A stretch of 27,564 nucleotides of DNA from assembly GCF_001696685.1 (NCBI RefSeq), contig NZ_MBFG01000014.1, forward strand, positions 1 through 27,564, given 5' to 3'. The position numbers and the translations under genes were made by a program. The DNA comes from Nosocomiicoccus ampullae (GTDB taxonomy: Bacteria; Bacillota; Bacilli; Staphylococcales; Salinicoccaceae). The notes below the pieces were generated by a model. The model did no database searches. It saw only the letters and a list, made by a program, of their open reading frames with translations, and had not been told where the DNA came from. Positions 17,876-25,844 of this stretch are shown here, in pieces (position 1 is the stretch's first letter; each line of letters starts with the position of its first letter).

Positions 17876-19360
17876 TTAAATCTTCTTGCGCTGACTAATG
17901 ACAGGGTCTTCTTTGAATCCTTTTAATGTGTAATGCGTCATTTCGACGTAACAATCACCATCTTCTGCCATCACTTCCACACCGATAGATTCTTCACGCG
18001 GGAAAATTCTCGCCGTCATCGTATGCTCTCCGTCATTTATAAAAATCTCAATGGATGAGCGGTCCATAAATATTTGTAGTCGTTCGAGTGGTCTTGTTAA
18101 CTCTATACTTCTAGTTGTCCCGTCTACTCCTGAAATTAGTGCGCCGCTAAACGTACGATCAAGCGTTATCTTTTGTTCCTCACTGTTATAAGATACAATC
18201 GTTTCTTCACGATTACTCTTTCTCAGTAAAAAGAATAACTCACGTGCATTATTTTCTTTGATATCGATAATTAACTCATAACTGTCCCCATAAAAATCTG
18301 TGAGTGATTTACGATGTTCGTTAAAGTATCCAATTGCTTTTAATTCGTTTCTTCTTAACTCTTTTAAATGTGGATGCGGTGTTTGAATGAGTCTGTCTCC
18401 ATTCACCGTTAACACGCGAGGAATTGTCAGTGCATTTTTATAGCCTTCAATCTCCGTAGGATACTTACTTTCTTCAGCAGACATCCAAGCGATTAAAACA
18501 CGTCGTCCTTCAGAATCCAATGTCGTCACTGGTCGATAAAAATCAAATCCACCATCAAATTCTCTATAATCATCGTGATTAACAAATAACGATCCATATT
18601 CAAAGTCATTAATGACGTATCCTGACTGATAAATATTCCAAAAATGATGTTTAAACTTATCGAGCCCTCTCGGGTTAAACATTAACACTTCGGCATCATC
18701 TAACGTAAATAGCTCCGGTGATTCCCAGAAATATCCAAACATATCGTAACCTGTATTGACTTCACCTAAAAACTTTAAATCTTCGAGTGATTTACCACGG
18801 TACATGATGATTCGCCCAAACTCTTCGTCGTTCATTGTTCCGATCATCATATTGATTTCACCGTCGTGTGTAAATACGTATGGATTCCTAAAATATTGTT
18901 TGTAACCAGGTTCAACTTCCCTTAAAATCGGTGCGGGATATTTTTTGATTTTAAAATCTGTATCGATAACACCTGCACGTTGATATGTATGAACTCCGTC
19001 TGATTTTTGCTGTTCACCAGTAAAAAATAGCGTCAGTTCATTGTTGATTAAAGTTAAATTCCCGCCGTATAGATTGTCTTTATCATATAAGTCATCTGGA
19101 CGTAATTTAATTCCTTCGTTATTAAAATGAATTAAGTCTTCACTCGTCACGTGATATAAATACGTTGCACTTTCTTCGTTAGTTGCAGGTTCCCATTCAT
19201 AAAAGATATGGTACAGACCATTAATGTAGAAGAATCCACAAGGTGCACCGAGTATTCCCATCACAGGTTGAACGTGATAATTTAAACGCCATTTACTCAT
19301 CATCGATGACTCAATAGCTGTTTCGATTTGTTCTCTGTTGTAGTCTTCGATTCGTTTCAT
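17876..19360 (-). CDS. GH32-family protein related to sucrose-6-phosphate hydrolase, catalytic residues substituted
   Basis: The 494-residue sequence aligns along the whole GH32 fold: five-bladed propeller then C-terminal beta-sandwich (RSSIEIFINDGEHTMTARIFP). Similarity to ScrB/SacA is clear in WRLNYHVQP, FFYINGLYHIFYEWEP, EDLIHF, GFDFYRP and RRVLIAWMS. The active-site motifs, however, are degraded. The NDPNG nucleophile motif reads GAPCG, placing Ala39 where the catalytic Asp should be. The RDP motif reads RNP (Asn159). In the EC motif the acid/base Glu213 is kept but Cys is Ser (WESPELF). Sucrose hydrolysis by the normal mechanism is therefore unlikely. There is no signal peptide, so it is cytoplasmic. 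It starts one base after the tatC stop with GGGGGA upstream. No sucrose PTS, fructokinase or LacI-type ScrR gene is adjacent. It could be a sensor, a lectin-like partner of RpiR, or an enzyme with different chemistry. Confidence 0.88.
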   Translation of the reverse strand: MKRIEDYNREQIETAIESSMMSKWRLNYHVQPVMGILGAPCGFFYINGLYHIFYEWEPATNEESATYLYHVTSEDLIHFNNEGIKLRPDDLYDKDNLYGGNLTLINNELTLFFTGEQQKSDGVHTYQRAGVIDTDFKIKKYPAPILREVEPGYKQYFRNPYVFTHDGEINMMIGTMNDEEFGRIIMYRGKSLEDLKFLGEVNTGYDMFGYFWESPELFTLDDAEVLMFNPRGLDKFKHHFWNIYQSGYVINDFEYGSLFVNHDDYREFDGGFDFYRPVTTLDSEGRRVLIAWMSAEESKYPTEIEGYKNALTIPRVLTVNGDRLIQTPHPHLKELRRNELKAIGYFNEHRKSLTDFYGDSYELIIDIKENNARELFFLLRKSNREETIVSYNSEEQKITLDRTFSGALISGVDGTTRSIELTRPLERLQIFMDRSSIEIFINDGEHTMTARIFPREESIGVEVMAEDGDCYVEMTHYTLKGFKEDPVISQRKKI

Positions 19361-19361
19361 C

Positions 19362-20120
19362 CTACTCGTCCCCCTTTAACGTTTCTTTTAACGCCTGTTC
19401 TTCTGCTTTTAAATAACGTCTATACCCTACTTTAGATACAGTGATACTAATTTCGTATAATAAAATCATTGGTAACGTTAGTAAAAAATGCGTCATAACG
19501 TCTGGTGGCGCAATGATTGCTGCCAAGACAAATAAGATGAAGTACGCATATTTTCTATTCTTCTTTAAAAACATTGGCGTAATAATGCCAAGCTGTGTCA
19601 TAAATAAGACGAGAATTGGCATTTGAAATATTATACCAAAAGGAAGTACCGTGCGTACTAAAAAGCCAAAGTAATCATTAATACCAATCGTCGTCACAAT
19701 CCCCATTTCAACTGATAAACTAAACGTAAATTTCACGATATACGGTACGACGATAAAATAAGAAAACACCATTCCTATAATCATAAGAATGAATGCAATC
19801 GGTATGTATATAAGTGTTACTTGTCGCTCTTTTTCATATAGACCTGGACTAACAAACGCCCAAAACTGATATAAAATTACTGGTAGCACTAGTATAAACG
19901 CGATAATAACGATCATCGTTAAGTAAATTCTTAACGGATCTGTCACGTTAAACGCATGCATTTCAGTCATTTCTAACCACGGTGCATTTTGTAAATAATG
20001 AACAAGTGGTTTTGCAAAATAAAATCCAATCAGTAACGCTGCGACAAAGAAATACGTGACAAATAAAACGCGCTTACGTAACTCTTGAACGTGCTCGATT
20101 ATTTCTTTCTTTTCCTGCAT
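19362..20120 (-). CDS. tatC: Twin-arginine translocase subunit TatC
   Basis: TatC is the membrane receptor for twin-arginine signal peptides and works with TatA to export folded proteins. The 252-residue protein has six hydrophobic segments, the N-terminal EHVQELRKRVLF signature, the conserved PGLYEKER loop with its glutamate, FSYFIVVPYIVKF, and the later LPFGIIFQMPILVLF and FLLTLPMILLYEI helices. The ATG at 20120 has GAGGTGG about four to five bases upstream, and that segment can also pair with the preceding terminator arm. It follows tatA by 47 bases and precedes the GH32 gene by one base. The place after rex matches tatAy-tatCy of B. subtilis. No twin-arginine substrate is visible in the window. 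Confidence 0.97.
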   Translation of the reverse strand: MQEKKEIIEHVQELRKRVLFVTYFFVAALLIGFYFAKPLVHYLQNAPWLEMTEMHAFNVTDPLRIYLTMIVIIAFILVLPVILYQFWAFVSPGLYEKERQVTLIYIPIAFILMIIGMVFSYFIVVPYIVKFTFSLSVEMGIVTTIGINDYFGFLVRTVLPFGIIFQMPILVLFMTQLGIITPMFLKKNRKYAYFILFVLAAIIAPPDVMTHFLLTLPMILLYEISITVSKVGYRRYLKAEEQALKETLKGDE

Positions 20121-20123
20121 AAA

Positions 20124-20160
20124 GCCACCTCACGGAAAAAAAGGTGGCGTTCGCCACCTT
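20124..20160 (-). promoter_or_regulatory. tatA-tatC intergenic terminator/attenuator with alternative pairing to the tatC ribosome site
   Basis: The minus strand contains three segments: AAGGTGGCG (20152-20160), CGCCACCTT (20141-20149), which is continued by further T residues, and AGGTGGC (20124-20130), part of the tatC ribosome binding site. Segments 1 and 2 form a 9-bp stem with a tight loop and T tract, an intrinsic terminator. Segment 2 can instead pair with segment 3 over 7 bp and hide the tatC site. The terminator probably sets a TatA excess over TatC; the alternative pairing is a possible control. That this is regulatory is inference. Confidence 0.7.
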
Positions 20161-20167
20161 TAATCAA

Positions 20168-20416
20168 CTATCTTTGAATTGTTTCGTCTTCTTGTTTCGT
20201 TTGAATTTTAACGACTTCTTCTTTTTTCTCTTCAGGTTTTTCGTCTTCTCCTAAACCGTTAAAGCCTTCTTTAAATTCTTTAACTGTAGTTCCGACTGAA
20301 CGACCAAGTTGTGGTAACTTCGTAGGTCCGAAGATTAAAAGTGCAACTGCAGCGATGATAATTAAACTTACCGGTGCTACAGCGCCGATTGTCATAGGAA
20401 ATAATAATACGCTCAT
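20168..20416 (-). CDS. tatA: Twin-arginine translocase subunit TatA (TatAy-like)
   Basis: TatA oligomerises to make the passage for folded Tat substrates. The 82-residue protein has an N-terminal transmembrane helix (PVSLIIIAAVALLIFG), the hinge FGPTKLPQLGRSVG, an amphipathic helix (TTVKEFKEGFNGL), and a charged Glu/Lys tail, as in the family. The ribosome site GGAGGGG overlaps the rex stop codon, and the ATG lies 11 bases after rex, so the two are co-transcribed. A terminator directly downstream probably limits read-through into tatC. In Gram-positive organisms a single TatA usually also serves the TatB role. Confidence 0.96.
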   Translation of the reverse strand: MSVLLFPMTIGAVAPVSLIIIAAVALLIFGPTKLPQLGRSVGTTVKEFKEGFNGLGEDEKPEEKKEEVVKIQTKQEDETIQR

Positions 20417-20427
20417 CTTTTCCCCTC

Positions 20428-21063
20428 CTAATTGTTATGCTTCATATAGAATAATAACGCCTGCATTTCAACGCTTAAATCTATATTATGTACAGTAACT
20501 CCGTTTGAAACTGCAAGTTTTTCTGGTGTGAAGTTTAATATCCCTTTAATCCCAAGGGCCTCAAGTTTGGAAGATAGATCAACTCCGACTTGACCAGGAA
20601 CTGTTAGAATCGCCACTTCTGCTTGAATATCTTGAACAACGGATTCTAACTCGCAAATATCTTTTACTTCAACCCCATTTATTGTTTGTCCAATAATATC
20701 TTGATCTATATCAAAGGCTACCGCTATTTTTATTTTATCATGAATTTTTGTAAAATTATAGTTTAGTAGCGCACTTCCGAGATTACCAACACCAATTAGT
20801 ATAACGTTCTTCATCCCTGTGCCTTGGACTTGTTCTGAAAAAAACTTAACGAGTGCATGGACATTATATCCATACCCTTTTCTGCCAAGCTCTCCAAAAT
20901 AAGAAAAATCACGTCGAATCGTTGCTGAGTCTATATCAAGTGCTTCGCTAATCTCTCTAGAAGACACTCTATCAATTCCGTTGTCTTCACTTTGTTTGAA
21001 ATACTTGAAGTATAAAGGCAATCGATCTAATGTTGCGTTCGGTATTTTCTGCTTCTTTAACAA
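20428..21063 (-). CDS. rex: Redox-sensing repressor Rex
   Basis: Rex binds operators when NAD+ dominates and leaves DNA when NADH rises, controlling fermentation and anaerobic genes. The protein has an N-terminal winged helix (PNATLDRLPLYFKYF ... REISEALDIDSATIRRDFSYFGELGRKGYGYNV) and a Rossmann domain with GVGNLGSALL. Its C-terminal helix ends MQALLFYMKHNN. A GTG at 21072 is in frame, but GAGGTG overlaps it and is properly spaced for the TTG at 21063, giving 211 residues, the length of S. aureus Rex. It heads rex-tatA-tatC-GH32-rpiR. I see no Rex operator (TTGTGAA...TTCACAA type) in its upstream region or before hmp. Confidence 0.95.
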   Translation of the reverse strand: MLKKQKIPNATLDRLPLYFKYFKQSEDNGIDRVSSREISEALDIDSATIRRDFSYFGELGRKGYGYNVHALVKFFSEQVQGTGMKNVILIGVGNLGSALLNYNFTKIHDKIKIAVAFDIDQDIIGQTINGVEVKDICELESVVQDIQAEVAILTVPGQVGVDLSSKLEALGIKGILNFTPEKLAVSNGVTVHNIDLSVEMQALLFYMKHNN

Positions 21064-21092
21064 AAGACTCACCTCAAATATTTTGTCATTTA

Positions 21093-21101
21093 ATTATACC
21101 A
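21093..21101 (-). promoter_or_regulatory. Extended -10 promoter of the rex operon
   Basis: The minus strand reads TGGTATAAT, an extended TGn motif with a perfect -10, about 30 bases before the TTG start. The -35 region is poor (TTAAAG or CTTAAA at 16-17 bases), as is common with extended -10 promoters. Confidence 0.55.
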
Positions 21102-21184
21102 TATAAGTCAATGACTTTAAGGTTTTTATCGTATTTCTCATACATAACATGGTACACTACACTTACTGAGAAAGAGGGATTTTT

Positions 21185-23098
21185 ATGATTGTCATGAGCT
21201 TGCAAAACGTTGAAAAAAATTACGGTTCAACAGAAATTTTAAAAAATATAAATTTAGAAGTTAAATCGAGAGAAACAATTGGTATTGTCGGTGGAAATGG
21301 TGCGGGGAAAACAACTCTCATGAAGATTATGGCAGATGAATTATCGTATGATGGCGGTAATATCTCGACACCAAAAGATATTTCTATTGGCTATTTAACA
21401 CAAGAAATGTCACTCGAATCCGACAAAACTGTACGTGAAGAAATGAATCTAGCATTTAGTCACGTATTAAAAGTAAAAGATGAAATCGATATCGTCACAG
21501 AGTGGCTAACAAATCATGAGTATACACACGTAGACTATAACGACCAAGTGAAACGATTAGAGTATCTTCAAAACTTTTTTGAAGCTCATAATGGCTACAC
21601 AATCGACGTTGAAATTAAAACGGTCATTACTGGACTAAACTTTAGCTTAGAAGACTTAGACCGACCGATAAATGAATTTTCTGGTGGTCAAAAAACGAGA
21701 TTACAACTCGGTAAAATGCTTCTTTACCGCCCGGACATTTTATTACTCGATGAGCCTACGAACCACCTTGACCTAGAAACTGTCGAATGGCTAGAAAACT
21801 ATTTAAATCGCTATACTGGATCTGTCGTCGTTATATCCCACGACCGATTTTTCTTAGACCGTATCGTCGATAAAATTTATGAAATAGAATTCCAACAAGG
21901 AAAATTATATCACGGTAATTACACGAATTATCAAAAACAAAAAGAAGAAGATTATAATCGTGAGCTTGGACTATATAGGAGACAACAAGATGAAATCAAA
22001 CGACTTGAAACGTTCGTCGAGAAAAACATCGCACGTGCATCGACGAGTGGTATGGCAAAAAGTAGACGTAAAATGCTCGAACAAATGGACCGAATCGATT
22101 CTCCAACGCGCGATACAAGGCAAGCACAGTTTCATTTCACCATTGAAAAGGAAAGCGGAAATGACGTACTACGTGTGAAAGAACTTGCGATTGGATATGA
22201 CGAGGTTATCAATAACGACTTAAACTTCTTCGTTGAAAAAGAGGATCGTTTACTCGTTTTAGGACCAAATGGTATCGGTAAATCTACTCTCATTAAAACA
22301 ATCGCAAAATTACTTCCTCCTATCAGTGGTGACATCCAGTACGGTACAAACGTATCGATTGGTTACTATGATCAAAAACAAGCAGAGTTCTATTCTGAAA
22401 ACACGATACTTGAAGAGTTGTGGAAAGAGTATCCTCATTTTCAAGAACAAGATATTCGTAAAATACTCGGACAATTTTTATTCACACAAGATGACGTACT
22501 TAAGCATGTCTATCAGTTAAGTGGAGGAGAAAAAGCACGCATACAACTCGCTAAACTCATGTTACAAAAAAATAATTTGCTACTACTCGACGAGCCTACA
22601 AACCACTTAGACATTCAAAGTAAAGAGATGCTTGAATCAGCATTGATGGATTACCCAGGTACAATTATCGCCGTATCGCACGACAGGTACTTCATCAAAA
22701 AGCTAGCAAATCGCATTATGGAAATGGATACGCAAAAAACGAAAATCATAAATGGTGACTATGAATACTATCTCCATAAAAAAGAAGAGGAAGAAGCACA
22801 ACGTGCATTTGTAGAGGAAACAGTGGAGAAAGATACTAACGACGATTACCTAAGACAAAAAGAACTTCGTAGCCAAATACAAAAACTATCGAGAGAAAGC
22901 GACAAACTTCAACAAAGAATAGAAATAATCGAGACAGAAATTGAAAAAGTCGAATTAGAAATGACACAGCCAGAAGTATTCAACGATTTTGAGAAAACAA
23001 ATGAACTGAATGAGAAGCTCGAGTCACTGAATACTGAACTCGAAGATAATCTATTAGAATGGGAAGAAATAGAGATTAAAAAATCAGAACTTGAATAA
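21185..23098 (+). CDS. ABC-F family ATPase (YdiF-like)
   Basis: ABC-F proteins are soluble twin-ATPase translation factors that act on the ribosome, not transporters. The 637-residue protein has two nucleotide-binding domains: Walker A GGNGAGKT, signature FSGGQKTRLQLGKML and LLLDEPTNHLDLETVEW in the first, and GPNGIGKS, LSGGEKARIQLAKLML and LLLDEPTNHLDIQSKE in the second. A charged linker joins them, and a C-terminal coiled coil (QIQKLSRESDKLQQRIEIIE) follows. No membrane segments are present. The layout and length match B. subtilis YdiF, which is also between tsaD and rex. GAGGG precedes the ATG. The upstream -10 TGGTACACT is an extended type, divergent from rex. A role in antibiotic protection cannot be decided from sequence. 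Confidence 0.95.
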   Translation: MIVMSLQNVEKNYGSTEILKNINLEVKSRETIGIVGGNGAGKTTLMKIMADELSYDGGNISTPKDISIGYLTQEMSLESDKTVREEMNLAFSHVLKVKDEIDIVTEWLTNHEYTHVDYNDQVKRLEYLQNFFEAHNGYTIDVEIKTVITGLNFSLEDLDRPINEFSGGQKTRLQLGKMLLYRPDILLLDEPTNHLDLETVEWLENYLNRYTGSVVVISHDRFFLDRIVDKIYEIEFQQGKLYHGNYTNYQKQKEEDYNRELGLYRRQQDEIKRLETFVEKNIARASTSGMAKSRRKMLEQMDRIDSPTRDTRQAQFHFTIEKESGNDVLRVKELAIGYDEVINNDLNFFVEKEDRLLVLGPNGIGKSTLIKTIAKLLPPISGDIQYGTNVSIGYYDQKQAEFYSENTILEELWKEYPHFQEQDIRKILGQFLFTQDDVLKHVYQLSGGEKARIQLAKLMLQKNNLLLLDEPTNHLDIQSKEMLESALMDYPGTIIAVSHDRYFIKKLANRIMEMDTQKTKIINGDYEYYLHKKEEEEAQRAFVEETVEKDTNDDYLRQKELRSQIQKLSRESDKLQQRIEIIETEIEKVELEMTQPEVFNDFEKTNELNEKLESLNTELEDNLLEWEEIEIKKSELE

Positions 23099-23127
23099 TT
23101 CTCCACAACAATACACACATAATCCAT

Positions 23128-23169
23128 AAGTTATGCACAAAGTTATCCACAACTGTGCATAACTTTTTT
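23128..23169 (+). terminator. Terminator of the ABC-F gene
   Basis: AAGTTATGCACA (23128-23139) and TGTGCATAACTT (23154-23165) form a 12-bp perfect stem followed by a T run ending at 23169, 30 bases after the ABC-F stop codon. The stem and loop contain three DnaA-box matches. Confidence 0.85.
23131..23162. promoter_or_regulatory. Cluster of three DnaA-box matches inside a terminator
   Basis: TTATGCACA (23131-23139, plus), TTATCCACA (23143-23151, plus, perfect consensus) and TGTGCATAA (23154-23162, which is TTATGCACA on the minus strand) all fit TTATNCACA. Start-to-start spacing is 12 and 11 bases, about one helical turn. DnaA binding is inference. Confidence 0.55.
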
Positions 23170-23197
23170 ATTTTGTCTTTTTTCTAATTACGAATAT

Positions 23198-23232
23198 AAA
23201 AAAAGATCCTATTTCTGATATATCAGAAATAG
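23198..23232 (-). terminator. Terminator of the CAP-domain LPXTG gene
   Basis: A 12-bp inverted repeat, CTATTTCTGATA (23209-23220) with TATCAGAAATAG (23221-23232), is followed on the minus strand, after GATC, by seven T residues. It begins 18 bases after the stop codon at 23250. Confidence 0.85.
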
Positions 23233-23249
23233 AATCCCTTCAAAGTTAA

Positions 23250-24683
23250 CTATTTATTTTCTTTACGTCTTCTTCCTGTTAAGAATAACCCAAATCCTAC
23301 AAAAAGCGCTGTAATACTATAGATTAAACCTTTTTGATCCATTCTTTCACCAGTATTTGGTAACACTTTTTTACCATTTGATTCTGGTTTTTTAGCTACA
23401 TTTGATTGCCCTTTAGATTTATCGACAACTGTTGAGTTAGCTTTATCAGAAGTAGATGAATTACCTTTATCCCCTTCACTTTCCACTTTACTATTATCTT
23501 TAGATTTAGCAGGTGGTGTAGTTGAATTCTCTTCTTTGTTAGACTCTACATCCCCGTCTAATTCTGCATTCTCATCCTCAACATCCGTATCTTTTTCCAC
23601 CTCAGACTCATCTTGATCAATCTCATCATTTTGTTCTTCTGATGGTGCTGGTGTGTCTACTTGTCCTGGTTCTTGCTCTTTACCAGTTTCATCTTCTGTT
23701 GGTTTAGAAGGTTGCTCTGGTTGTGGTTCTGGTTGTGGTGTTGGTTTTGGTGTTGGTTCTGGTGTTGGTTGTGGCGTTGGTTCTGGTGTTGGTTTTGGTG
23801 TTGGTTCTGGCGTTGGTTCTGGTGTTGGTTCTGGCGTTGGCGTTGGTGTTGGTGCTGGTGTTGGTTCTGGCGTTGGTGTTGGTGTTGGTTCTGGTGTTGG
23901 TTGTGGTTCTGGTTCAACAGGTTGTTCAACGTTTTCATTACCCGTATTAATTTTTTCTGGGTCAATATCTTCAGCGTTATAAGATTTATCGTATGATTCT
24001 AGTGGGTTATGATATGTTTTTGTTCGATTTTCTCTATTCACTTCAGTATGGTTATCCATGATTTGTTGATGTTTTTCTCCATCTCCACCAAAAATTTGAA
24101 CACCGTACCAAACGTACTCATCTTCTAAACCAGAATAATTTTCGTTTTTGTATGCTGCGTAACCATAATCTGTATGGAGTTCATGTTCCATATTTTCTCT
24201 ATGACCTTTTGTAGAATTTAACCATGTTTGAAAAGCAAAGGCATCAAACTCCTCTTGTGTCATATTTTGGTCATTAGATGCTACAATGTTTTCAGCAACA
24301 CCATATTTAAATTCTGGTTCACCATTTGTATATTTTTGATACTGTTCTTGTAACTCACCGTGTACGGGTGAATCATGGTCGAAGTAACCATTGTTAGCCA
24401 TATCTTGAGCACGCCAATGTGCAAAATCAGTTAAACCTTGATTGTGTTCAACCGCTACACTATCGTAAGCACCTTGATTATTTGGTTGTGATTGTTCTGC
24501 TCTATGGTTGTTGACCCATTCTCCCATATCTCCATCTTGCCAATTATCTTCGCCAACTTCGTTTGCTTTCGCAACAAATTCTGGCGATAAGTTTGTGATA
24601 TCTTCAGATACAGGTAAATGTCCTCCACTAATTAATAATGCTGCCGTTGCAGATGATACTAACATTTTCTTTTTAAACGTCAT
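23250..24683 (-). CDS. CAP-domain (SCP/PR1-like) cell-wall-anchored LPXTG protein
   Basis: The 477-residue precursor has an N-terminal signal peptide ([18 protein letters not shown]). A CAP domain spans about residues 50-215, with [35 protein letters not shown], the signature GHRENM and [11 protein letters not shown]. Next comes a stalk of about 75 residues built from Pro-Thr-Pro-Glu units (260-335). An acidic segment ([18 protein letters not shown]) and a Lys/Ser/Asn-rich part follow, and then the sorting signal LPNTG with a hydrophobic helix and RRRKENK tail. Sortase A should anchor it to the wall. CAP domains bind lipids or act in host or surface interaction; the bacterial function is mostly unknown. 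It is monocistronic, with a good promoter and a terminator. Confidence 0.93.
   Translation of the reverse strand: MTFKKKMLVSSATAALLISGGHLPVSEDITNLSPEFVAKANEVGEDNWQDGDMGEWVNNHRAEQSQPNNQGAYDSVAVEHNQGLTDFAHWRAQDMANNGYFDHDSPVHGELQEQYQKYTNGEPEFKYGVAENIVASNDQNMTQEEFDAFAFQTWLNSTKGHRENMEHELHTDYGYAAYKNENYSGLEDEYVWYGVQIFGGDGEKHQQIMDNHTEVNRENRTKTYHNPLESYDKSYNAEDIDPEKINTGNENVEQPVEPEPQPTPEPTPTPTPEPTPAPTPTPTPEPTPEPTPEPTPKPTPEPTPQPTPEPTPKPTPQPEPQPEQPSKPTEDETGKEQEPGQVDTPAPSEEQNDEIDQDESEVEKDTDVEDENAELDGDVESNKEENSTTPPAKSKDNSKVESEGDKGNSSTSDKANSTVVDKSKGQSNVAKKPESNGKKVLPNTGERMDQKGLIYSITALFVGFGLFLTGRRRKENK
23723..23920 (-). repeat. Tandem Pro-Thr/Glu-coding repeat tract in the CAP protein stalk
   Basis: Plus-strand units of the kind GGTTCTGGTGTT and GGTTTTGGTGTT recur about 15 times in 6- and 12-base steps, encoding [16 protein letters not shown] repeats. 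Copies differ at third positions and at the Glu/Lys/Gln/Ala codons, so the array is not freshly expanded, but slippage or recombination could change the stalk length in frame. Confidence 0.85.
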
Positions 24684-24748
24684 TTAAATCCACCCTTTAA
24701 TTTTTTTATAAGTTTTTAATTGTTATGTTATTATCATTTTCTAATTCA

Positions 24749-24777
24749 ATTTTACACTAAATAACAATGGTTGTCAC
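24749..24777 (-). promoter_or_regulatory. Sigma-A promoter of the CAP-domain LPXTG gene
   Basis: On the minus strand GTGACA (five of six to consensus) is followed by a 17-base spacer and TAAAAT (five of six). The transcript would carry an AT-rich leader of about 60 bases before the ATG at 24683. Confidence 0.7.
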
Positions 24778-24793
24778 TATAATTTTAAATAAC

Positions 24794-24825
24794 AAAAAAA
24801 CACACCAGCTTTTAAACTGATGTGT
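24794..24825 (-). terminator. Terminator of the tsaE-tsaB-rimI-tsaD operon
   Basis: On the minus strand ACACATCAG, an 8-base loop and CTGGTGTGT (one G-U pair) are followed by seven T residues. The stem begins at the tsaD stop codon. Confidence 0.88.
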
Positions 24826-25844
24826 TAGTATATTACGTCTTCTATATCTATATAGTTATATCCATTTAAATTTAAATCTGCGAAATCTCCACGTTTATAC
24901 TGTTCGTACGCAACGGCCCCAATCATTGCAGCATTGTCGGTACAGTATTTTAAACTCGGTATATATAATTCTACTCCGTTTTCTTTTGTTAACGTTTCGA
25001 ATCGTTCTCTAAGTCCACTATTCGCTGCGACTCCACCAGCAACGATTAATGTCTTTATATTTTCTTCGTCTAAAGCGCGCATTGTTTTTGTCGTTAAGAC
25101 ATCTACGACGCTTTCCTGGAAGCTTTTCGCAACATTTGCTGGTTTAATTTCGATGTTTTTCTGTCTTTCATTATGAAGGGTATTGATTACGTTTGATTTT
25201 AAACCACTAAAGCTAAAGTTATATCCCTCATCTTGCAATGCACGTGGGAAATTGTACGTATCGATGCCTTCTTTAGATAACTTATCTATTTCTGGACCAC
25301 CTGGATACGGTAATCCGATTACACGAGCGACTTTGTCATATGCCTCTCCTACCGCATCGTCTAGAGTTTCACCGATCACTTCAAACTGTAAATGGTCTTC
25401 CATTTTAACGAGCTCAGTATGCCCACCTGACACGATTAACGCAATGAGTGGGAATTTTACGTCATGCTCTAACTGATTTGCATATATATGTCCTGCGATA
25501 TGGTGGACAGGAATAAGTGGTAAATCATGTGCGAACGCAAATGCTTTCGCTGCGTTTACACCGACGAGTAACGCTCCGATTAAACCTGGTCCATATGTTA
25601 CTGCAACCGCATCGAGTTCTTTTGGTGTGACGTTCGCCTCGTGAAGTGCCTCTTCTATCACTCGGGTAATAGACTCAACGTGATGTCTTGATGCGACTTC
25701 TGGAACGACACCTCCAAAACGCTTGTGACTCTCTATTTGACTCACGACGATATTTGAAAGAACAGTATTCCCATTTTGTATAACACTCGCAGCAGTCTCA
25801 TCGCAGCTCGTTTCGATCGCTAATATATTAATATTTTTTTCCAT
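24825..25844 (-). CDS. tsaD: tRNA N6-adenosine threonylcarbamoyltransferase TsaD
   Basis: TsaD transfers threonylcarbamoyl from TC-AMP to A37 of ANN-decoding tRNAs, with TsaB and TsaE. The 339-residue ASKHA-fold protein starts [16 protein letters not shown] and has the metal-binding HHIAGH (114-119), [22 protein letters not shown], and the late GVAANSGLR and CTDNAAMIG. All family motifs are intact. The ATG at 25844 overlaps the end of rimI by 17 bp, so translation is coupled. It is the last gene of the operon, with an overlapping terminator. It is essential in most bacteria. Confidence 0.98.
   Translation of the reverse strand: MEKNINILAIETSCDETAASVIQNGNTVLSNIVVSQIESHKRFGGVVPEVASRHHVESITRVIEEALHEANVTPKELDAVAVTYGPGLIGALLVGVNAAKAFAFAHDLPLIPVHHIAGHIYANQLEHDVKFPLIALIVSGGHTELVKMEDHLQFEVIGETLDDAVGEAYDKVARVIGLPYPGGPEIDKLSKEGIDTYNFPRALQDEGYNFSFSGLKSNVINTLHNERQKNIEIKPANVAKSFQESVVDVLTTKTMRALDEENIKTLIVAGGVAANSGLRERFETLTKENGVELYIPSLKYCTDNAAMIGAVAYEQYKRGDFADLNLNGYNYIDIEDVIY

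Noticed and set aside
17876..19360. Functional sucrose utilisation operon (scrB with its regulator)
   Set aside because: The catalytic motifs are replaced, and no sucrose transporter, fructokinase or LacI-type ScrR gene is adjacent; the regulator is RpiR-type.
21064..21184. Rex operator for self-regulation
   Set aside because: No TTGTGAA...TTCACAA-like inverted repeat is present in the rex/ABC-F divergent region; only extended -10 promoters are seen.
21185..23098. ABC transporter
   Set aside because: Two ATPase domains in one chain with no membrane segments and no permease neighbour; this is the ABC-F translation-factor layout.
23131..23162. Replication origin
   Set aside because: Three DnaA boxes are present, but there is no dnaA or dnaN neighbour and no evident unwinding region; the site is explained at least in part as a terminator.
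23653..23996. Long open frames opposite the CAP-protein stalk (Gly/Ser/Val-, Trp/Phe/Leu- and Gln/Asn/His-rich), and the idea that the short spaced repeats form a CRISPR array
   Set aside because: They exist only because the 6/12-base repeat keeps several frames open. None has a ribosome site or plausible composition. The repeats have no unique spacers and encode the stalk.
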